DNA of 64,000 nucleotides. Origin: Clitoria ternatea. Its lineage: Eukaryota; Streptophyta; Magnoliopsida; Fabales; Fabaceae. The notes beneath the pieces were generated by a model. It saw only the letters and a program-made list of their open reading frames with translations, did no database searches and had not been told where the DNA came from. The stretch lies in assembly GCA_037962975.1 (NCBI GenBank), contig CM075670.1, forward strand, positions 150,850,501 to 150,914,500, written 5' to 3'. Positions within the stretch are counted from its first letter, which is position 1; every line of letters begins with the position of its first letter. Both the position numbers and the translations under genes were made by a program. Shown here one piece after another: positions 21,274-34,500 of the stretch.

Positions 21274-24017
21274 TGTAACACCCTAAACTTTTACAAATAG
21301 TAATCCCAAAACAACGAGGAAATTTTATTTTTATATTTATTTTTTTTTTCACAAAAGCAGCCACGAATTATTTAACACAGAAGGGAAGAAGAAGGCGAGG
21401 GAAGTAGAAGAGCATTCACACGCATATGACAAGCAACAGGGGAATTAGGACTGAGACCGGTCTATTCGGTTCGGTGTGACGCTCCAGCGTCTGGGTGGAT
21501 TCCAGGACGGAAGGTGACTCACTCATCCGTTATCCAACACCGCCTGAATGATGCCACAACGGATGGAAACTCCTCAAGCAAACCTCACATCAGCGTCCAC
21601 TCGCTCTCACAGGACAAACCTTTCCTCGAGGGAACTACTGGGCGCTTTAGCATAAGGGAACAGGTGAGGGAAGGAGAAGGGAGATGCACATGTGTAGTAG
21701 TTTGTGGAGGAAGGGGGCCTGAACTCACTCCGCCCAATTCAACTAGGTATGACAACGTCTGGGCGGACTCAACCACAACGCCCAAGTAGGGGGTCAACGC
21801 CGTTTTCTGGGACGTATTAACGTAACAACGGAGGGGAAGAGTATTTGGGCGGTGTTCCACACTGACACCTACTCGCTTCAGCGCGAGTCCTCACGCTTGG
21901 GCGAACCGTTCTAGTCACTCGGAACTCCATAACTTAGCCTTCCAATTTTATCTGTACGGCGATACTTATACTCTACTCGGGAACTAAGGGTTATCCCACT
22001 CGGATTCCAGAACTCCTTCTCGCTCGGACTTTACATCTTTCACTCAGGTTACTGATGCCTTACACTTAAGATCCAATCCACTCTAAACCACCATTCGAGC
22101 TTCTCTCTCAGAGGGGAATCACTCGAGGTTTTCACTCGGGAATACCAACTCTTCCTCACTCGGGATTTCATACTTACTTTTACTCGGAAATCCTCGGGCC
22201 TATAATCATTCGGGGAATAGCGACTGACTCACTCGGCGTACTACCATTTAATCACTCGGATTATAATTACCCTACGCTCATAAGACATACTCATACAGTC
22301 CTCTTCACCGCTCAACATCACTTACAGTATAGAAAAAAACACACAACACATACATATATAAACGAAAGCATTCATATAATTACAAGAACTTCATCATGAC
22401 TTCTGTTATCCAAAGCTATCAAGTTTTAGCGTAAGGACTAAAACCAAAACATGAGCCGGCCAAGGCTTAACAAAACGTTATACACAGTATTTATACATAT
22501 ATACATATACACATGTAGATATATGTTCCAATAGCGCTCGGATTCATTGTCCTGCACTCGGCTCCTCCTTCATCCTTCCTTCCGAGAGATGTTCACTGAA
22601 AGTGTAGCCACTGCAGGGGTGAGCTTTTACATGTAAAATGACAATCAAGGACTCGGTATCAGTGTCAGTATGCACATTCACATCCATTCAATCGTTTTCA
22701 AATTAATTAGGGTTAGGCATGGCAAAATGACATTTAAGACACACATGTAACACACATAGGTACTCCCCACACTTGGAAATCATTCATAACACTCCACACA
22801 CGTTATACGTACTACTCTAATCAACCTCATATCTACATGCATGCCTGCGGATCCGACTCGAGTGATGACTTTCAGTTACAGTTTTCCCCTCTCCTGGCCC
22901 CTCGTCCTTCAGCTCTTCCCGCGTGGTACCGGCCTCCCATTGGCATCTCGAGACTCTTCTCTAGCTCCTACGGCTACCACGAGCTCCTTCGGAATCTAGC
23001 CGAGGTCTGTAACTGGAAGTCATTCCCTCAGGGCTCTTGACCTTCCACGGGTCACCCCACTCTTACACATGCAGCTAAATGCATTTACCAACAAGCGTCA
23101 TCACACCACCGATACCTCCTTCGTAGCCATTAAGTAGTAACAGATTCAATGCAACCTTTATTCGCTTTATTATTTACACCAATATGTTCAACCATCAGCA
23201 ATCAAGTAATAGCATCTAACCAATCAACTAACGAGCACACATTCATATTCTAACAGTGTTAACAAGAATAGAACCATGCATATCATTCGTTATTATCAAT
23301 ACTAACATACTACTTCACCACCATCTAGATTACAAGCATTTACTATTTAACCACTATAAAACACACGGAATTCAGAATCTTCAATCATGCATAGGATCCA
23401 ATCATCACAACCACATGCACATACACTCAAGCAGTACATTCATCCGGTACCGTTCGTGGACCATGCATTTAACATGCAAGCGCCCCCTACCTACGAAAGG
23501 GACTTCAAGAAGCTTTTCTGCTCTTCGACGTTGAATCTGACGCCCTTCTACTGATTCGTTCTGCTTTTCTCTACTCCGTCGTACTCTGCACTTGGTTCGG
23601 AGTTGGGGTGTTGTTCTTCCTCTGCTTCAACGATCGTCCTTCACCTGCCGGGGCTCTGACCATCTTCTCGCACTGTCGTCGTGACGAACAGAAACAGGGA
23701 ACGGAAAGAAGATGGAGACGAAGAAGAAAAAGAGAGAATAGAGTAGTGGGAGAAGTTTTTGCACCCACGGTGATACTGAATATGCACCTATATACGCATG
23801 CGAGGAGAAGGAGTGGGATGGGAAAGCGTGAGTCGCAGTCCACTCACACCTTCCGCCAATCACAGACAGCTACATCCCATCAATTAAGTCCAATTAACTT
23901 GTCATTAACTCTCAGGCCATATTGATTATGATTAACAACTAATTCTTTACTTTACTTTCAATTTTTCTTATTATTTAATTTTTATTCGGTATCTAACTTC
24001 AAAACTGGGATGTTACA
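21274..24017 (-). mobile_element. Left LTR of A/B composite (3' LTR of copy A)
   Basis: 2744 bp, bounded by CCAAT on the left and the copy A PPT on the right. Minus-strand TATATAGG at 23787-23794 is a TATA candidate. The segment 21900-22270 has many ACTCGG words. The small basic or Ser-rich frames inside (23571-23925, 22837-23040) recur in all three LTRs and are not supported as genes. Confidence 0.9.
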
Positions 24018-27000
24018 GTTCTCCCCCACTCAAAAGAATTTCATCCTCGAAATTCAGTCGGTAACTCACCTTAGCAAACAACTCGGCGTACTGCTGCCTC
24101 ATGGAGTCTTCGCGTTCCCAGGTACGTGAGGTAGTCTTGCCTTGTTGCCACTCTACTTCTACCAGCTGTACGTTTTTGTTTCTCAAACGCTTCACCGATC
24201 GGTCCATGATTCTGATCGGTGTAGTCACAGTGGTCAGGTATTCCTTGATTTCCACTTCATCGTCAGGCATTGTGTGACTGGGGTCATGTAGATACTTCCT
24301 TAGTTGAGACACATGAAATATGTTGTGCAATCGGGATAAGTGGGTCGGTAATGCTATTCGGTATGCCATGGTGCCGACTTGTTCCAACACCTCATAAGGT
24401 CCAATGTATCGAGGGCTTAACTTTCCGCCTTTCAAGGCTCATCCGACTCCTTTACTCGGAGAAGTCCTCAAAAACACTCTGTCTCCGACTGAAAATTCCA
24501 ATGGTTTGGTGCGGTTGTCATGGTAACTCTTATGCCTGTCTTGAGATGCCTTCATTTTTCCCTGTATCACTCGGATCTGCTCTGTGGTTTGCTTCACAAT
24601 GTCTGGTCCCAATAGCAGACTCTCACCCGTTTCCGACCAGCAAAGTGGGGTTCGGCACCTTCGTCCATATAGTGCTTCGTAGGGTGCCATGCCAATGCTG
24701 TTATGATGGCTGTTATTGTACGTAAACTCAATCAAGGGGAGGTACTGCTCCCAATCTCCTCTGTGCTCTAACACACACGCTCTTAATAAGTCTTCTAAAC
24801 TTTGAATCATCCGCTCAGATTTTCCATCTGATTGGGGGTGGTAGGCAGAACTAAGCCAAAGTTTAGTGCCCATTTCTTGATGCAGGCTGGTCCAAAACTG
24901 GGACGTGAACCTAGGATCCCTATCCGATACGATGGAAGTTGGTATACCATGCAGTCGGATAATCTCATGCACGTAAATCCGTGCCAATTTATGCATCGGG
25001 TACTTCATGTTCACAGGCAGGAAGTGTGCACTCTTCGTCAGTCGGTCAACAATGACCCAAATCGCATCATGGCCCACTCAGTTTTTGGGCAATCCCATGA
25101 CAAAATCCATAGCAATCGAGTCCCATTTCCACATGGGAATCTCCAGGGGCTGCATTGCACCGTACGGCTTCTGGTGCTCCACTTTTGATTTCTGACAAGT
25201 AATACACCGAGCCACGTATTCTGCCACATTCCTCTTTAGTCCGGGCCACCAGAATTGTTTCTTCAGGTCATGGTACATCTTCGTGGTACCCGGGTGAATA
25301 CTGAGGAGGCTCTTATGAGCTTCGTCAAGCACCATTTTCCTTAATCTTTTCTCACTCGACACGTATATCCTGTCTTTCACTCGGAAGATCCCATCTGATC
25401 CCTCGGTCAAGGACAAATCCTTTCCCTTGGCTTGCGTCTTCTTCATCTCAGCCAAGTAAGAGTCTGACTGCTGCTGTTCGTACACAGACTTCAGGAATTC
25501 ATTGGCGATTCTTAACGTACCGATTTCTATTTTCCGAGAGGAGGGGGTGTCAACATGTAAGTTCATGTCTCGGAACTGCTCCAACAACTCTACTTCTCTT
25601 GCCATCATTGTTGCCATATGGAGGGATTTTTGACTCAACGCGTCGGCAACGACATTTGCCTTACCCGGATGGTATTTCAGCTTGAAATCGTAGTCCTTTA
25701 AGAATTCTATCCATCTCCTTTGCCTCATGTTCAGCTCTTTTTGGTCAAATAGGTATTTAAGGCTCTTGTGATCACTGTATACTTCAAATCTGGACCCGTA
25801 CAAATAATGCCTCCAAATTTTTAGTGCGAACACCACAGCTGCCAACTCCAAATCGTGGGTCGGATAATGCTGCTCGTGAGGTCTCAATTGCCGAGAGGCA
25901 TACGCTATCACTCGATCTCTCTGCATGAGCACGCATCCTAATCCGAGTCCTGATGCATCACAATAAACTACAAAGCTTTCTTGTAAGTCGGGTAATGCCA
26001 GCACTGGCGCAGTTGTCAACTTGTTCTTCAGCTCTCGGAAGCTGCTCTCGCACTCGGGACTCCACACGAAGGGAATGCTTTTCCGAGTCAATTTAGTTAG
26101 TGGTAACGCCAGCTTAGAAAAACCTTCAATGAACCTTCTATAATAACCTGCCAGGCCCATAAAACTCCTTATCTCTGAGACCGACTTGGGTCTCTCCCAT
26201 GCCATTATAGCTGTCACCTTCGAAGGGTCCACCAAGACACCTTGCTCGGAAATTACATGTCCGAGGAAGTGGATCTTATTCATCCAGAATTCGAACTTTG
26301 AAAGCTTCGCGAACAACTGCTTCTCCCTTAACACTTGGAGTACCGTTCGGAGGTGTTCTTCATGCTCCTCGGAAGTCTTAGAATAGACTAGGATGTCATC
26401 AATGAAAACAACTACAAATCGGTCTAAATAGGGGTGGAATATGCTGTTCATGTAATTCATGAAGACAGCAGGGGCGTTTGTCACACCGAACGGCATCACT
26501 ACATACTCGTAGTGGCCATACCGAGTCCTAAAGGCAGTTTTTGGGATATCTGAGTCCTTCACTCGGATTTGGTGATATCCCGATCGTAAGTCGATTTTTG
26601 AGAAGACTGAGGCTCCACGCAGTTGGTCAATTAAATCATCAATTCTTGGTAGTGGATACCGATTCTTAATTGTGAGTTTGTTTAACTGTCGGTAATCTAT
26701 GCAAAGTCTCATGCTGCCGTCCTTCTTCTTAACAAGTAGTACCGGTGCGCCCCATGGTGATACACTCGGTCTAATGAACTGTTTTCCGAGTAACTCATCC
26801 ACTTGCTTCTTCAGCTTGGCTAATTCAGTTGAGGACATTCTATAGGGTGCACTGGAGACTGGCTCGGCCCCAGGGATCAAGTCTATAGAGAATTCGACTT
26901 CCCTATTGGGAGGGACACTCGGTATGTCTTCAGGGAACAATTCTGGAAATTCACAGACAATCGGGATCTCATTCACTCGGGTTTTACTCTCTCCCTCGGT

Positions 27001-28485
27001 TAGACAAAGCATCATGAATAGTTGAGTTATACCTTGTGCTGTGCAGTCCTCATGGTGCTGTCTCGGGAAAATTATCCTTCGGTTTCTGCAATCCACTAAC
27101 ACCTCGTTGGCTGAAAGCCAGTCTACCCCGAGTACGATATCAAGATCCTTCAAGGGTATGCACACCAAGTCGAAAGTGAAACTCCGATCGCACAATTCGA
27201 ATGTCACTTCTTTGCACATTGACGAGGTTAGTACCTTAGGACCAGTCGGATTGGCTACTTCCAAAATTCGATCCATTTCCACGGTCGGTAATTTCAAACG
27301 TTTTACACAATCATCAGCTATGAAGGAGTGGGTAGCTCCAGAATCAAAAACTACACTAAGTGTGTATCTACCGAGTGAGCACTTACATTGTACTAAGTCA
27401 TTTGCTTGTGCGACTTCTTCTGCGTTGATGGCGTAGACTCTTCCAGTGGCTGGTTGGTCGGTGTCTCTCCTCCTGATATTTGGGGCAACCATCATATTCC
27501 CTCTAGCTCTGTTGTTTCCGCCCCGTGAGTTTTGTCCATCATTCCTATTGCTCTTCACCTGGAACCCTCCTTGACGCACACCAGCATTTGTTCGACGGAG
27601 CTGGGGGCAGTCAGGGCGAATGTGTCCCCTATTCCCGCAGTGAAAACACTTAACATCGGTATCATTACAACTCTGAGCAAAGTGGTCGCCACCACATTTA
27701 AAGCACTTACCGTACCTGGGTCGTCCACTCATCTGTCTCCCTCGATCACCGCGACCCTGATATCTAGTGAAGGGTTCATTTCTTCCTACGTTCCCTGGCC
27801 TCTTGAAACGTGACTGCTGAGGCCTCAGATACTGGTTGGCTCTGCTGCTCTGGCCCGAGTGGGCCTTGTCATCTTCTTCAAATATCCTACATTTATTCAC
27901 CAATGCAGGGAAACTCCGTATCTCATGGTATTTGTAGGCCCTCTTAACATCTGATCTTAATCCATTCTCAAACTTAAGGCACTTCGAGCTCTCCATCCCA
28001 GGTTGTTGGAAGAGTGGGTAGAATAGGCACAACTCCTCGATTCTTGTCGCGTATTCTTCCACAGTCATGGAGCCTTGCTTCAACTCCATAAACTCCAGCT
28101 CCTTCCGACTCCTCACTGTGTCGGGGAAGTATTTCTCTAAGAAGCATGTCTTAAAATCGTTCCATGTCAGCTAAGCTTCATCATCAGGGAATCGGCTTCT
28201 GGCTATCTTCCACCAGTTCTCCGCTTCATCTCGCAGCATATACACTGCACATTCCACCTTTTGGGCCTCGGTACAACGAAGACCCCCAAAAATCCTCTCC
28301 AGTTCCTGAGTCCATTTAAAAGCTGCCTCCGGGTTACGTCCTCCCTGAAACTCACTCGGCTTCCTCTTCAGGAAGCAGTCCAGCACGTGGCCATCCTCAG
28401 CTTGAGTCTGGCCCTGCCTTTCAAACACGTCTGCAAAGCGTTGGAATGCTGTGGCTATAGCCTCCATGCTTTGGCGATGCGTCAT
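24013..28485 (-). pseudogene. gypsy gag-pol polyprotein, copy A (three stops)
   Basis: One uninterrupted frame of 1490 codons apart from stops at 28171-28173 (TAG, codon 105), 25078-25080 (TGA, 1136) and 24439-24441 (TGA, 1349). Domains by codon: retrotrans_gag about 40-200; zinc knuckles CFKCGGDHFAQSC (261-273) and CFHCGNRGHIRPDC (280-293); protease FDSGATHSF with Asp 381; RT about 570-745 with FIDD at 694-697; RNase H with D843, E880 and D905; integrase HHCC about 1057-1097 and DD35E core (Asp, Asp, 35 residues, Glu all present); C-terminal chromodomain-like VEVEWQQGKTTSRTWERED. The terminal TAA is formed by the first bases of the LTR. The missing indels show recent decay by point mutation only. 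Confidence 0.95.
24018..24030 (-). promoter_or_regulatory. Polypurine tract, copy A
   Basis: On the minus strand AGTGGGGGAGAAC abuts the 3' LTR start TGTAAC. This is the usual plus-strand primer site of plant chromoviruses. Confidence 0.85.
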
Positions 28486-28750
28486 TCCTTATCCTGAAAT
28501 CGACATTCGAGGATAAGTATACCGAGCCACTTACTACCAATCGGGTTTTCAGTCTAACATTCAATAGCTTAGCACATTATATCATTCTTCCAGGTTACAG
28601 ACACAATCGGACCAGGAGGAAACAACCTCCTATCCTCAAGCCAATATCAATCAGGTTCAACTATCATCACAACAATTATGACCATTTAGTCAGAAAACAC
28701 ACAACCGCTTACACTCGGTAAGCATACCTTGGCCTTGGACCTTTCGGTCT
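28486..28750 (-). other. Leader between PBS and gag, copy A
   Basis: 265 bases of untranslated leader, nearly identical in copy B (35984-36248). No ORF. Confidence 0.6.
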
Positions 28751-28762
28751 GCTCTGATACCA
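28751..28762 (-). promoter_or_regulatory. Primer-binding site, copy A (initiator tRNA-Met)
   Basis: Minus-strand TGGTATCAGAGC, three bases from the LTR, is the classical complement to the 3' end of initiator tRNA-Met. Confidence 0.95.
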
Positions 28763-28765
28763 AAA

Positions 28766-31516
28766 TGTAACACCCTAAATTTTTACAAATAGTAATCCCA
28801 AAACAACGAGGAAATTTTATTTTTATATTTTTTTATTTTTTTTTCTTAACAAAAGCAGCCACGAATTATTTAACACAGAAGGGAAGAAGAAGGCGAGGGA
28901 AGTAGAAGAGCATTCACACGCATATGACAAGCAACAGGGGAATTAGGACTGAGACCGGTCTATTCGGTTCGGTGTGACGCTCCAGCGTCTGGGCGGATTC
29001 CAGGACGGAAGGTGACTCACTCATCCGTTATCCAACACCGCCTGAATGATGCCACAACGGATGGAAACTCCTCAAGCAAACCTCACATCAGCGTCCACTC
29101 ACTCTCATAGGACAAACCTTTCCTCGAGGGAACTACTGGGCGCTTTAGCATAAGGGAACAGGTGAGGGAAGGAGAAGGGAGATGCACATGTGTAGTAGTT
29201 TGTGGAGGAAGGGGGCCTGAACTCACTCCGCCCAATTCAACTAGGTATGCCAACGTCTGGGCGGACTCAACCACAACGCCCAAGTAGGGGGTCAACACCG
29301 TTGTCTGGGACGCATTAACGTAACAACGGAGGGGAAGAGTATTTGGGCGGTGTTCCACACTGACACCTACTCGCTTCAACGCGAGTCCTCACGCTTGGGC
29401 GAACCATTCTAGTCACTCGGAACTCCATAACGTAGCCTTCCAATTTTATCTGTACGGCGATACTTATACTCTACTCGGAAACTAAGGGTTATCCCACTCG
29501 GATTCCAGAACTCCTTCTCGCTCGGACTATACATCTTTCACTCGGGTTACTGATGCCTTACACTTAAGATCCAATCCACTCTAAACCACCGTTCGAGCTT
29601 CTCTCTCAGAGGGGAATCACTCGAGGTTTTCACTCGGGAATACCAACTCTTCCTCACTCGGGATTTCATACTTACTTTTACTCGGAAATCCTCGGGCCTA
29701 TAATCATTCGGGGAATAGCGACTGACTCACTCGGCGTACTACCATTTAATCACTCGGATTATAATTACCCTACGCTCATAAGACATACTCATACAGTCCT
29801 CTTCACCGCTCAACATCACTTACAGTATAGAAAAAAAACACACAACACATACATATATAAACGAAAGCATTCATATAATTACAAGAACTTCATCATGACT
29901 TCTGTTATCCAAAGCTATCAAGTTTTAGCGTAAGGACTAAAACCAAAACATGAGCCGGCCAATGCTTAACAAAACGTTATACACAGTATTTATACATATA
30001 TACATATACACATGTAGATATATGTTCCAATAGCGCTCGGATTCATTGTCCTGCACTCGGCTCCTCCTTTATCCTTCCTTCCGAGAGATGTTCACTGAAA
30101 GTGTAGCCACTGCAGGGGTGAGCTTTTACATGTAAAATGACAATCAAGGACTCGGTATCAGTGTCAGTATGCACATTCACATCCATTCAATCATTTTCAA
30201 ATTAATTAGGGTTAGGCACGGCAAAATGACATTTAAGACACACATGTAACACACACAGGTACTCCCCACACTTGGAAATCATTCATAACACTCCACACAC
30301 GTTATACGTACTACTCTAATCAACCTCATATCTACATGCATGCCTGCGGATCCGACTCGAGTGATGACTTTCAGTTACAGTTTTCCCCTCTCCTTGCCCC
30401 TCGTCCTTCAGCTCTTCCCGCGTGGTACCGGCCTCCCATTGGCGTCTCGAGACTCTTCTCTAGCTCCTACGGCTACCACGAGCTCCTCCGGAATCTAGCC
30501 GAGGTCTGTAACTGGAAGTCATTACCTCGGGGCTCTTGACCTTCCACGGGTCGCCCCACTCTTACACATGCAGCTAAATGCATTTACCAACAAGCGTTAT
30601 CACACCACCGATACCTCCTTCGTAGCCATTAAGTAGGAACAGATTCAATGCAACCTTTATTCGCTTTATTATTTACACCAATATGTTTAACCATCAGCAA
30701 TCAAGTAATAGCATCTAACCAATCAACTAACGAGCACACATTCATATTCTAACAGTGTTAACAAGAATAGAACCATGCATATCATTCGTTATTATCAATA
30801 CTAACATACTACTTCACCACCATCTAGATTACAAGCATTTACTATTTAACCACTATAAAACACACAGAATTCAGAATCTTCAATAATGTATAGGATCCAA
30901 TCATCACAACCACATGCACATACACTCAAGCAGTACATTCATCCGGTACCGTTCGTGGACCATGCATTTAACATGCAAGCGCCCCCTACCTACGAAAGGG
31001 ACTTCAAGAAGCTTTTCTGCTCTTCGACGTTGAATCTGACGCCCTTCTACTGATTCGTTCTGCTTTTCTCCACTCCGTCGTACTCTGCACTTGGTTCGGA
31101 GTTGGGGTGTTGTTCTTCCTCTGCTTCAACGATCGTCCTTCACCTGCCGGGGCTCTGACCTTCTTCTCGCACTGTCGTCGTGACGAACAGAAACAGGGAA
31201 TGGAAAGAAGATGGAGACGAAGAAGAAAAAGAGAGAATAGAGTAGTGGGAGAAGTTTTTGCACCCACGGTGATACTGAATATGCACCTATATACGCATGC
31301 GAGGAGAAGGAGTGGGATGGGAAAGCGTGAGTCACAGACCACTCACACCTTCCGCCAATCACAGACAGCTACATCCCATCAATTAAGTCCAATTAACTTG
31401 TCATTAACTCTCAGGCTATATTGATTATGATTAACAACTAATTCTTTACTTTACTTTCAGTTTTTCTTATTATTTAATTTTTATTCGGTATCTAACTTCA
31501 AAACTGGGATGTTACA
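28766..31516 (-). mobile_element. Middle LTR of A/B composite (shared)
   Basis: 2751 bp. It serves as 5' LTR of copy A and 3' LTR of copy B. It differs from the outer two at scattered sites, mostly transitions, plus small length changes in T-runs. Confidence 0.9.
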
Positions 31517-34500
31517 GTTCTCCCCCACTCAAAAGAATTTCGTCCTCGAAATTCAGTCGGTAACTTACCTTAGCAAACAACTCGGGGTACTGCTGCCTCA
31601 TGGAGTCTTCGCGTTCCCAGGTACATGAGGTAGTCTTGCCTTGTTGCGACTCCACTTCTACCAGCTGTACGTTTTTGTTTCTCAAACGCTTCACCGATCG
31701 GTCCATGATTCTGATCGGTGTAGTCACAGTGGTCAGGTCTTCCTTGATTTCCACTTCATCGTCAGGCATTGTGTGACTGGGGTCATGTAGATACTTCCTT
31801 AGTTGAGACACATGAAATACGTTGTGCAATCGGGATAAGTGGGTCGGTAATGCTATTCGGTATGCCATGGTGCCGACTCGTTCCAACACCTCATAAGGTC
31901 CAATGTATCGAGGGCTTAACTTTCCGCCTTTCAAGGCTCGTCCGACTGCTTTACTCGAAGAAGTCCTCAAAAACACTCTGTCTCCGACTGAAAATTCCAA
32001 TGGTTTGGTGCGGTTGTCATGGTAACTCTTCTGCCTGTCTTGAGATGCCTTCATTTTTCCCTGTATCACTCGGATCTGCTCTGTGGTTTGCTTCACAATG
32101 TCTGGTCCCAATAGCAGACTCTCACCCGTTTCCGACCAGCAAAGTGGGGTTCGGCACCTTCGTCCATATAGTGCTTCGTAGGGTGCCATGCCAATGCTGT
32201 TATGATGGCTGTTATTGTACGTAAACTCAATCAAGGGGAGATACTGCTCCCAATCTCCTCCGTGCTCTAACACACACGCTCTTAATAAGTCTTCTAAACT
32301 TTGAATCGTCCGCTCGGATTGTCTATCTGATTGGGGGTGGTAGGCAGAACTAAGCCAAAGTTTAGTGCCCATTTCTTGATGCAGGTTGGTCCAAAACCGG
32401 GACGTGAACCTAGGATCCCTATTCGATACGATGGAAGTTGGTATACCATGCAGTCGGATAATCTCATGCACGTAAATCCGTGCCAATTTATGCATCGGGT
32501 ACTTCATGTTCACAGGCAGGAAGTGTGCACTCTTCGTCAGTCAGTCAACAATGACCCAAATCGCATCATGGCCCACTCAGTTTTTGGGCAATCCCATGAC
32601 AATATCCATAGCAATCGAGTCCCATTTCCACATGGGAATCTCCAGGGGCTGCATTGCACCGTACGGCTTCTGGTGCTCCAGTTTTGATTTCTGACAAGTA
32701 ATACACCGAGCCACGTATTCTGCCACATTCCTCTTTAGTCCGGGCCACCAGAATTGTTTCTTCAGGTCATGGTACATCTTCGTGGTACCCGGGTGAATAC
32801 TGAGGAGGCTCTTATGAGCTTCGTCAAGCACCATTTTCCTTAATCCTTTCTCACTCGACACGTATATCCTGTCTTTCACTCGGAAGATCCCATCTGATCC
32901 CTCGGTCAAGGACAAATCCTTTCCCTTGGCCTGCGTCTTCTTCATCTCAGCCAAGTAAGAGTCTGACTACTGCTGTTCGTACACGGACTTCAGGAATTCA
33001 TTGGCGATTCTTAACGTACCGATTGCTATTTTCCGAGAGGAGGGGGTGTCAACATGTAAGTTCATGTCTCGGAACTGCTCCAACAACTCCACTTCTCTTG
33101 CCATCATTGTTGCCATATGGAGGGATTTTTGACTCAACGCGTCGGCAACGACATTTGCCTTACCCGGATGGTATTTCAGCTTGAAATCGTAGTCCTTTAA
33201 GAATTCTATCCATCTCCTTTGCCTCATGTTCAGCTCTTTTTGGTCAAATAGGTATTTAAGGCTCTTGTGATCACTGTATACTTCAAATCTGGACCCGTAC
33301 AAATAATGCCTCCAAATTTTTAGTGCGAACACCACAGCTGCCAACTCCAAATCGTGGGTCGGATAATGCTGCTCGTGAGGTCTCAATTACCGAGAGGCAT
33401 ACGCTATCACTCGATCTCTCTACATGAGCACGCATCCTAATCCGAGTCCTGATGCATCACAATAAACTACAAAGCTTTCTTGTAAGTCGGGTAATGCCAG
33501 CACTGGCGCAGTTGTCAACTTGTTCTTCAGCTCTCGGAAGCTGCTCTCGCACTCGGGACTCCACACGAAGGGAATGCTTTTCTGAGTCAATTTAGTTAGT
33601 GGTAACGCCAGCTTAGAAAAACCTTCAATGAACCTTCTATAATAACCTGCCAGGCCCATAAAACTCCTTATCTCCGAGACCGACTTGGGTCTCTCCCATG
33701 CCATTATAGCTGTCACCTTCGAAGGGTCCACCGAGACACCTTGCTCGGAAATTACATGTCCGAGGAAGTGGATCTTATTCATCCAGAATTCGCACTTTGA
33801 AAGCTTCACGAAAAACTGCTTCTCCCTTAACACTTGGAGTACCGTTCGGAGGTGTTCTTCATGCTCCTCAGAAGTCTTAGAATAGACTAGGATGTCATCA
33901 ATGAAAACAACTACAAATCGGTCTAAATAGGGGTGGAATATGCTGTTCATGTAATTCATGAAGACAGCAGGGGCGTTTGTCACACCGAACGGCATCACTA
34001 CATACTCGTAGTGGCCATACCGAGTCCTAAAGGCAGTTTTTGGGATATCTGAGTCCTTCACTCGGATTTGGTGATATCCTGATCGTAAGTCAATTTTTGA
34101 GAAGACTGAGGCTCCACGCAGTTGGTCAATTAAATCATCAATTCTTGGTAGTGGATACCGATTCTTAATTGTGAGTTTATTTAACTGTCGGTAATCTATG
34201 CAAAGTCTCATGCTGCCGTCCTTCTTCTTAACAAGTAGTACCGGTGCGCCCCATGGTGATACACTCGGTCTAATGAACTGTTTTCCGAGTAACTCATCCA
34301 CTTGCTTCTTCAGCTCGGCTAATTCAGTTGAGGACATTCTATAGGGTGCACTGGAGACTGGCTCGGCCCCAGGGATCAAGTCTATAGAGAATTCGACTTC
34401 CCTATTGGGAGGGACACTCGGTATGTCTTCAGGGAACAATTCTGGAAATTCACAGACAATCGGGATCTCATTCACTCGGGTTTTACTCTCTCCCTCGGTT

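Noticed and set aside
21514..21860. 91-residue frames on both strands at the LTR end, repeated at 29083 and 36509
   Set aside because: Located in LTR sequence, overlapping on both strands, no recognisable motif.
23571..23925. Basic and Arg-rich frames on both strands in the A/B LTR, repeated at 31004-31424 and 38501-38921
   Set aside because: They recur only because the LTR is present three times. They overlap on opposite strands with no known domain, and codon changes between copies look unconstrained.
24270..24725. 151-residue plus-strand frame opposite integrase (again at 31769)
   Set aside because: Shadow of the conserved integrase frame on the other strand; the protein evidence is all for the minus strand.
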